From the NCBI GenBank assembly GCA_902497185.1, contig CABVEG010000048.1, forward strand, positions 1-9,565: DNA of 9,565 bases. Reading direction: 5' to 3'. The notes under the pieces were generated by a model that was given only the letters and a program-made list of their open reading frames with translations, did no database searches and was not told the origin of the DNA. This DNA is from an uncultured Eubacteriales bacterium (GTDB taxonomy: Bacteria; Bacillota; Clostridia; Lachnospirales; CAG-274). The position numbers and the translations under genes are program-made. How positions within the stretch are numbered: the first letter of the stretch is position 1; each line of letters starts with the position of its first letter. Positions 4,635 to 9,565 of the stretch are shown here, in pieces.

Positions 4635-7100
4635 ATGAGTGAAAGAAGAAAAAGGGCTGCATCTAAAAGTGCAGCCTCGAATAATAATAGCAAAATATAT
4701 TTGTCAAGATTAACTATCCTACTAATTCTGTTTGCTGTGGCAATAGGATTTTTAGGATATTTTCGTGTTTTTATGATTAAACAGGACAGGGCAAAATATG
4801 AAGCTAATGCCATTAATCAGCAGATTAATAAGGTGCAGGACAAGGTTGTTGCACCTAACAGAGGCGATATTGTAGACCGTAATGGAGAAACTCTTGCCGT
4901 TGGAGAAACCGTATTTGATGTTATTATTGACCCTATACTTCTTGTAGAGGTGGATTATGCGGAAAGAAAGGCTGATGAAAAGGCAAGAGCAAGGGCAGCA
5001 CAGTCAGGCAAGGAATATACTGCTCCAACATTTCAAAAGGATACAGGCTTTGCCTTTCTTGAAACAGAGCTTGGCATAAGTAAGGAAACTCTTGAGCAGT
5101 ATGCACAGTACACAGTGGGGGCAGATGACGAGCCTGTTGCAAATGTACAGAAGCATTATGTAAGACTTGTTCAGGATGTGTCCTACGATATAGGAAAAAA
5201 ACTTAACGATCTTGGAATTAATTGGCTTTACGGCGAGCAGGATACAAAGAGGAGCTATCCTCACGGCGGACTTGCGGCACAGGTAATTGGCTTTACACGT
5301 GGTGACAGTTCATGGGGTATAGAAAAGTATTATAATAACTATATGCTTGGTACTCCGGGAAGAACATTCAGAACATATGAATCCGATGGTTCTATTGTTA
5401 CACAGATAGAAAATCCGATAAAGGGCAATAAGGTTGTTACAACTCTGGATGCCCATTTGCAGCAGTATGCTGATGAGGCTTGTAAAGCGGCATATGATGC
5501 CTATGAACCTGAATATACTGCCTCAATTATAATGAATCCTCAAACAGGCGAGGTTTATGGTATGGCGCAATATCCTACATTTGACCTTAATGAGCCTATG
5601 AAGATTACTAATCATGAGGGCACTAATGATAAACAGATTCTTGATACAATGACTGATGAAGAAAAAGATGAAGTCAATCAGGAAGTAAATCAGGCTTGGA
5701 AGAATTACTGTATTTCCGAAACCTTTGAGCCGGGCTCTATTTATAAGCCTGTTGTTGTGGCAATGGCTCTTGAAGAAGGTCTGATTTCAACTAACAGTTC
5801 TTATGTCTGCGGCGGATATAAAAAGGTTGCAGATGCTGAAATTAAGTGTCACCTTACAAGTGGTCACGGTACTCTTGATTTGGCAGGTGTTCTTGCCCAG
5901 TCCTGTAATGTGGGTATGATGGACATTATAGCTAAAATGGATCCGGAAACATATTCTAAATATCAGCACGATTTTGGATTTGGTGAAAAAACAGGTATTG
6001 ACCTTCCAGGTGAATCAAGTGCAGCAAATCTTCTTAACTCAGTTGATTCCCTTCATAGTGTTGAAATGGCAACCAATTCCTTTGGTCAGGGCTTTAACTG
6101 CACTGCAATTCAGGCGGCTAATGCTCTTGCGGCAGTTATAAACGGCGGTAAACTTATGCAGCCTTATGTTGTAAGTCAGGTTATGGATAATGAAGGAAAT
6201 ATATTAGAGGAGAAAAGTCCTCAGGTTATAAGACAGGTTATATCAAAGAGCACATCTGACTGGATAAGACAGGCGCTTGAAACAACTTATACAGAGGGTA
6301 CTGCCAAAAAAGCTCAAATTTCAGGCTACAGCTTTGGCGGTAAGACAGGTACTGCACAGCAGTCACCTCGTAGCGCACAAAAGTATGTACTTTCCTTTGT
6401 GGCTTATCATACCGTTGAAAATCCTGATATTATGGTAATGACAATTATTCATAAGCCAAGCAATTACAGCGACGTTGGCGGTGACGCAACTCCTGTTCCA
6501 ATGCTTAAGGAAATATTTGAAAAGATTATTGATTATGAGGCAATTCCTCCCGATTATGATGATGGTACCTCAAATAATACAGAGAAAGACACTTCATACA
6601 CTGTGAAGGACTATACAGAAAATAATCTTAAGGATACAGTAAATCAGCTTATTGCAGAAGGCATTGATTTCCAGATTTTAGGTTCAGGCGATACTGTTAA
6701 GAGTCAGTCACCGGCAGGCGGTACAAATCTTGATGAAAAACCTGAAAAGATACTGCTTACCGTAGAAACTCGAAATAAAACTAAGCTTGTTCCTATACCT
6801 AATGTTGTGGGCTTGTCTGTTGATAATGCTAAGCAGATGCTTGAATCGGCAGGTTTTAATGTAGACGTTACTGAAGAAAGCGGAGAAGATTACGGCTATG
6901 AGGAGCTTGAAGAGCTTCCTGTTGAGGAAACCACAATAAAAACAGCTGAAAGTGATAATAATACTGAAGATTCCACCAATAATAGTGAGGAAGAAACTTC
7001 GGCACAAGGTGACACTTCGGGTACAAGGGTTTATGTTCAGATGCCCGGGGCAAGCGTCAGAGTTGAAAGTGGTATGACTGTTAAAATACGAGCAAGATAA
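4635..7100 (+). CDS. ftsI: Class B penicillin-binding protein with two PASTA domains (septal transpeptidase, PBP2B/FtsI type)
   Basis: This is a membrane-anchored DD-transpeptidase that cross-links septal peptidoglycan and should partner FtsL/DivIC and FtsW. The 821 residues comprise a basic cytoplasmic N-terminus, a membrane anchor (about 24-46), the pedestal domain starting with APNRGDIVDRNGETLA (73-88), and the transpeptidase domain with all three motifs: S368-I-Y-K371 (catalytic Ser368), S423-C-N425 and K570-T-G572. Two PASTA modules follow (about 653-711 and 717-821). The second is split by an acidic, Asn/Ser/Thr-rich insert of about 45 residues (roughly 749-795), which partly explains why it exceeds the roughly 715 residues of B. 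subtilis PBP2B. The start at 4635 is supported by AAGGAA at 4619-4624 and lies 49 bases after ftsL. Gene order mraZ-rsmH-ftsL-pbpB-spoVD and two PASTA domains favour the PBP2B role. A terminator follows. Confidence 0.93.
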   Translation: MSERRKRAASKSAASNNNSKIYLSRLTILLILFAVAIGFLGYFRVFMIKQDRAKYEANAINQQINKVQDKVVAPNRGDIVDRNGETLAVGETVFDVIIDPILLVEVDYAERKADEKARARAAQSGKEYTAPTFQKDTGFAFLETELGISKETLEQYAQYTVGADDEPVANVQKHYVRLVQDVSYDIGKKLNDLGINWLYGEQDTKRSYPHGGLAAQVIGFTRGDSSWGIEKYYNNYMLGTPGRTFRTYESDGSIVTQIENPIKGNKVVTTLDAHLQQYADEACKAAYDAYEPEYTASIIMNPQTGEVYGMAQYPTFDLNEPMKITNHEGTNDKQILDTMTDEEKDEVNQEVNQAWKNYCISETFEPGSIYKPVVVAMALEEGLISTNSSYVCGGYKKVADAEIKCHLTSGHGTLDLAGVLAQSCNVGMMDIIAKMDPETYSKYQHDFGFGEKTGIDLPGESSAANLLNSVDSLHSVEMATNSFGQGFNCTAIQAANALAAVINGGKLMQPYVVSQVMDNEGNILEEKSPQVIRQVISKSTSDWIRQALETTYTEGTAKKAQISGYSFGGKTGTAQQSPRSAQKYVLSFVAYHTVENPDIMVMTIIHKPSNYSDVGGDATPVPMLKEIFEKIIDYEAIPPDYDDGTSNNTEKDTSYTVKDYTENNLKDTVNQLIAEGIDFQILGSGDTVKSQSPAGGTNLDEKPEKILLTVETRNKTKLVPIPNVVGLSVDNAKQMLESAGFNVDVTEESGEDYGYEELEELPVEETTIKTAESDNNTEDSTNNSEEETSAQGDTSGTRVYVQMPGASVRVESGMTVKIRAR

Positions 7101-7125
7101 GTAATAGTTTGTCATTTAAAAAAAT

Positions 7126-7169
7126 AAGATATTGTAGTGGAAGTTTTTCTGCTGCAATATCTTTTTTAT
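7126..7169 (+). terminator. Rho-independent terminator between the two PBP genes
   Basis: AAGATATTGTAG (7126-7137) pairs with CTGCAATATCTT (7152-7163), 12 positions with one G·U pair, around a 14-base loop. The T-run begins inside the last stem bases and continues to 7167 (six T in all), followed by ATT. It begins 26 bases after the ftsI stop and should end or attenuate the mraZ-ftsI transcript before the downstream PBP. The stem is AT-rich, so read-through is possible. Confidence 0.75.
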
Positions 7170-7219
7170 TTGAAAAATTCAAGTGGGGATAGCTCCCTGC
7201 TGATATTTAGGAGGTTGAT

Positions 7220-9169
7220 ATGAAAAATAAAGTACCTCTTTGGGCAAGGCGAAGGGCAGTTTTTGTGTGTCTTGTAGTGGAAATTATACTTGTCCTGCTT
7301 ATTTTTAGAGTGTTTTACATACAGATGTTTATGGCACCCGAACTGCAAAAGGCGGCTTATGAACAGCAGACAAGGGACAGATTGATTACACCTGAAAGAG
7401 GAGATATACTTGACAGGGAAGGTACAGCCATTGCTACAACAAAAACAGTTGCTGCAATAAGTGTAATTCATGCACAGGTAGAGGAGCCTGAAAAGGTTGC
7501 TAAGATTTTATCTGAAAAATTGGAATTGGATTATAATGAAACCCTTGAAAAAATAAACAAAAGAGTTGCTTTAATGCGTATAAAGACAAAGGTTGATAAA
7601 AAACTTGCCGAAGAAATTGCTGCCTTAAAACTTAAGGGAGTAAAGGTGGATGAGGATATATTAAGAGTTTATCCTTACAATACTTTGGCGGCACAGGTAA
7701 TAGGCTTTGTAGGAAAAGATAATCAGGGAATAATAGGTCTTGAGTCTAAATATGAGGACTATTTAAAGGGAGAAAAGGGCAAAATAATGACACAGACAGA
7801 CGGTTCGGGCAAAGAACTTAAAAACAGTGAGCAGAAAAGAGTTGCTCCTGTTTCGGGCTATGATTTGGTAACAACTATTGATGTAAATTTGCAGCAGTAC
7901 GCAGAGCAGACCATTGAAAAGGTAGTAAGGGGAAAAAGCGCAAAAAGAGGTTCAATTATTATGATGAATCCTCAAAACGGTGAAATGCTGGCAATGGCGA
8001 GCTATCCAAGTTTCAATCTTAATGAGCCCTATAAAATAAATAATACCGAGCTTGAGGCAATATGGGATACTATGTCACAAAAGGAAAAAAATGATGCTCT
8101 TAATCGTATGTGGAGAAATTTTAATATTAACGACACTTATGAACCCGGCTCTACATTTAAGGTTATAACCTCTTCAGCGGGACTTGAGGAAGGTGTTGTA
8201 AATGAGGATTCATCCTTTAACTGTGGCGGAGGACGTACTGTTGCAGGAAGATATATTAAATGCTGGAGAAGTCCCAGAAGTCATGGCTCAGAGTCTTTTG
8301 TCCAGGGAGTTCAGAACAGCTGTAATCCTGTTTTTATGGATATAGCTGCAAGAATGGGCAGTGATAAGTTTTATGAATATATGATTAAATTCGGCTTTGA
8401 CAAAAAAACAGGAGTTGACCTCCCCGGTGAGGCAGTAGGTATTATGCATAAAAAGGATAAAATAGGTCCTGTGGAGCTTGCAACAATGAGTTTTGGTCAG
8501 AGCTTTCAGATCACACCCTTACAGCTTATAAGAGCAATTTCGGCAGCGGTAAACGGAGGCAGGCTTGTTACTCCTCATTTTGCAAAGGAGCTTAGAAATG
8601 AAAAGGGTGAAACCGTTAAGGTGTTTGAGTATAAGGATGCAGAAAATCCCATATCCTCAGAAACATCTGAAAGAATGAGAAAAATACTTGAAAGTGTTGT
8701 TGCCGTTGGAACAGGCAATAAGACCTATATACCGGGCTATAGAATTGGGGGCAAAACCGCAACAAGTGAAAAGCTGCCAAGAAAAAGCGGAAAGTATATT
8801 GCAAGTTTTTGTGCCTTTGCTCCTGCTGAAAATCCTCAGGTTATAGCCATAGTTCTGGTTGATGAGCCTCAGGGTGTATACTATGGCGGTCAGGTTGCAG
8901 GTCCTGTTATGAAGGAACTGCTGTCAAATGCTCTGCCTTACATTGGTATAAAACCTGAATATACTGATGAAGAGCTTGAAATGGAGGGAGTTGCTCCCGT
9001 TACCGTTACATCTTATGTTGGAAAAACTGTTAATCAGGCTAAAATTGATGCCGCTAAGGAAAAAATAAATGTGGAGATTACAGGACAGGGGGATAATATT
9101 ACAGGACAGTTTCCTACAGAAGGTACGGTTATAAATCAGGGGAGTAAGATTATACTTTATACGGAATGA
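7220..9169 (+). CDS. spoVD: Class B penicillin-binding protein with one PASTA domain (SpoVD-like)
   Basis: This is a second bitopic transpeptidase, 649 residues, close to B. subtilis SpoVD (about 645), which cross-links spore cortex peptidoglycan during sporulation. It has a membrane anchor (about 13-35), the pedestal motif TPERGDILDREGTAIA (57-72), catalytic S311-T-F-K314 in YEPGSTFK, S367-C-N369 in the second motif, and K512-T-A514 where most PBPs have KTG. A single PASTA module ends the protein (about 593-649: SYVGKTVNQAKIDAA to GSKIILYTE). The start has a strong AGGAGG at 7209-7214. The single PASTA domain, length and position immediately after the two-PASTA PBP all favour SpoVD over FtsI. 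A terminator separates it from ftsI; no clear vegetative promoter is visible in the 50 bases after it, which would fit either read-through or a sporulation sigma factor. A vegetative FtsI paralogue is the alternative. Confidence 0.88.
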   Translation: MKNKVPLWARRRAVFVCLVVEIILVLLIFRVFYIQMFMAPELQKAAYEQQTRDRLITPERGDILDREGTAIATTKTVAAISVIHAQVEEPEKVAKILSEKLELDYNETLEKINKRVALMRIKTKVDKKLAEEIAALKLKGVKVDEDILRVYPYNTLAAQVIGFVGKDNQGIIGLESKYEDYLKGEKGKIMTQTDGSGKELKNSEQKRVAPVSGYDLVTTIDVNLQQYAEQTIEKVVRGKSAKRGSIIMMNPQNGEMLAMASYPSFNLNEPYKINNTELEAIWDTMSQKEKNDALNRMWRNFNINDTYEPGSTFKVITSSAGLEEGVVNEDSSFNCGGGRTVAGRYIKCWRSPRSHGSESFVQGVQNSCNPVFMDIAARMGSDKFYEYMIKFGFDKKTGVDLPGEAVGIMHKKDKIGPVELATMSFGQSFQITPLQLIRAISAAVNGGRLVTPHFAKELRNEKGETVKVFEYKDAENPISSETSERMRKILESVVAVGTGNKTYIPGYRIGGKTATSEKLPRKSGKYIASFCAFAPAENPQVIAIVLVDEPQGVYYGGQVAGPVMKELLSNALPYIGIKPEYTDEELEMEGVAPVTVTSYVGKTVNQAKIDAAKEKINVEITGQGDNITGQFPTEGTVINQGSKIILYTE

Positions 9170-9170
9170 A

Positions 9171-9200
9171 TTATAATTTAGTGTAGCAAACAAATTATAA
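9171..9200. repeat. AT-rich hairpin directly after the SpoVD-like gene
   Basis: TTATAATTT (9171-9179) and AAATTATAA (9192-9200) form a perfect 9-bp stem starting two bases after the stop codon. The 12-base loop holds most of the 11-mer TGTAGCAAACA, which recurs in the large palindrome downstream. There is no T-run after it and the stem is all A/T, so it is a poor terminator. Confidence 0.5.
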
Positions 9201-9218
9201 CTTTGTCTTTAAAATCTA

Positions 9219-9300
9219 AGTACAGCGGACGTGCAATGCACGCCCCTACAAATTGCATTAATCCAAATGTAGGGGCGACCAGTGGTCGTCCGTTGTAACT
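9219..9300. repeat. Palindromic element with cloverleaf (four-way junction) fold, MITE/REP-like
   Basis: The 82 bases can pair almost completely. The outer stem joins 9219-9230 to 9288-9300 (one G·T and one bulged A). A mini-hairpin GTGCA-A-TGCAC fills 9231-9241. The inner stem joins GCCCCTACA (9242-9250) to TGTAGGGGC (9268-9276) around a 17-base loop, and a second mini-hairpin GACCA-G-TGGTC fills 9277-9287. Both arms share the frame CGGACG...CGCCCCTACA but carry different mini-palindromes. Small GC-rich palindromes of this style recur in many gut Clostridia genomes, from memory; copy number cannot be seen here. It stands out from the AT-rich surroundings and has no coding content. Confidence 0.7.
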
Positions 9301-9306
9301 GTATAG

Positions 9307-9332
9307 ATAAGCTAAATTATTGTTTAGCTTAT
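9307..9332. repeat. Perfect 10-bp hairpin
   Basis: ATAAGCTAAA (9307-9316) pairs with TTTAGCTTAT (9323-9332) around a 6-base loop. It contains AAATTATTGTTTA (9314-9326), a 13-mer that reappears in the arm of the terminal hairpin at 9522-9534, which suggests a shared origin. Confidence 0.6.
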
Positions 9333-9375
9333 TAGTTACTCTATAAAATGACTATTAATAGCCGTGCTAAACAAA

Positions 9376-9412
9376 CGTGAAAGTTTTGCCATCGAGGCTC
9401 AAAACTTTCACG
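9376..9412. repeat. Perfect 13-bp hairpin
   Basis: CGTGAAAGTTTTG (9376-9388) pairs with CAAAACTTTCACG (9400-9412). The 11-base loop can close further through GCC/GGC. No T-run follows, so it is not a standard terminator on either strand. Confidence 0.65.
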
Positions 9413-9414
9413 CA

Positions 9415-9520
9415 AATTCAAAGTTTTACCAATTTTGCCATTGTAGCAAACAGTTGCCTTTATTTTAGAGAAAAAGCTGCAACTGTTTGCTACACAAGCA
9501 TGGCAAAATAACTTTGAATT
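9415..9520. repeat. Large compound palindrome (106 bases, 36 bp paired)
   Basis: Three perfect stems are stacked. AATTCAAAGTT (9415-9425) pairs with 9510-9520, TTTTGCCAT (9433-9441) with 9500-9508, and TGTAGCAAACAGTTGC (9442-9457) with 9479-9494. They are separated by small asymmetric bulges (9426-9432 against 9509, and 9495-9499), leaving a 21-base apical loop. No open frame or T-run accompanies it. The arrangement suggests a small non-autonomous element or a structured RNA/DNA motif. Confidence 0.7.
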
Positions 9521-9521
9521 A

Positions 9522-9564
9522 AAATTATTGTTTATTTCACCAAAGGTGAAATAAACAATAATTT
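9522..9564. repeat. Perfect 20-bp hairpin at the window edge
   Basis: The arm at 9522-9541 and the arm at 9545-9564 are exact reverse complements with only AAA between them. The apex is TTTCACC-AAA-GGTGAAA, and the base is very AT-rich. The sequence stops one base later, so a T-run or a longer element cannot be excluded. Confidence 0.75.
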
Positions 9565-9565
9565 A

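Noticed and set aside
6708..7115. Antisense open frame of 135 codons opposite the ftsI PASTA region, and other minus-strand frames
   Set aside because: They lie opposite genes with clear family motifs, lack ribosome binding sites and show skewed composition expected of reverse-complement shadows.
7220..9169. SpoVD-like gene as a pseudogene because of KTA
   Set aside because: The frame is intact over the expected length, and the catalytic serine, lysines and SCN motif are all present.
9219..9565. CRISPR array
   Set aside because: The repeats are palindromes of differing sequence and size with no regular repeat-spacer spacing, and no cas genes are present.

Overview
The window looks like chromosomal DNA of a low-GC Firmicute, most likely a Clostridia-class anaerobe. 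It is AT-rich, with strong AGGAGG-type ribosome binding sites. The division genes follow the Bacillus/Clostridium order (mraZ, rsmH, ftsL, ftsI/pbpB, spoVD-like), and RsmH carries a CxC...CxC tail that I recall from clostridial versions. All real genes are on the + strand. No RNA gene, CRISPR array, transposase or phage gene was seen.

Layout. Positions 1-423 are the end of an exported protein with copper-amine-oxidase-like (stalk) repeats, closed by a G·U-rich Rho-independent terminator (495-539). Positions 686-1909 are a single-gene unit for UDP-N-acetyl-D-mannosamine dehydrogenase (wecC). It has a near-consensus promoter whose -35 lies in a 7-bp inverted repeat, and a very strong terminator (1926-1956). 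Positions 1957-2397 hold no convincing gene but have a second near-consensus promoter (2150-2178) and a perfect tandem TGGGG-type 10-mer (2238-2257). From 2398 the division and cell-wall (dcw) cluster begins: a promoter, a 10-bp-phased array of GTGGT boxes that is almost certainly the MraZ operator, then mraZ (2499), rsmH (2952), ftsL-like (3911) and a two-PASTA class B PBP (4635). A terminator (7126-7169) then separates a second, one-PASTA class B PBP of SpoVD type (7220-9169).

How the genes work together. MraZ is the cluster's own transcription regulator, and RsmH modifies 16S rRNA. The FtsL-like protein is a bitopic divisome protein that should work with the first PBP in septal peptidoglycan synthesis. 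The second PBP resembles the spore-cortex enzyme SpoVD, and the terminator before it suggests it can be expressed separately. In B. subtilis murE and mraY follow spoVD; here nothing coding follows within the window.

The last 396 bases (9170-9565) are a dense run of palindromes. They include an element that folds on paper into a fully paired four-way (cloverleaf) junction, a 106-base compound hairpin with 36 paired positions, and a perfect 20-bp hairpin ending one base before the window edge. This and the regulatory DNA ahead of mraZ are the parts least explained by ordinary annotation. I see no clear new enzymatic or defence system; the coding content is conventional, with a few protein-level oddities: an acidic insert inside a PASTA domain, KTA instead of KTG in the SpoVD-like PBP, and a long Tyr/Ser/Gly-rich FtsL tail.
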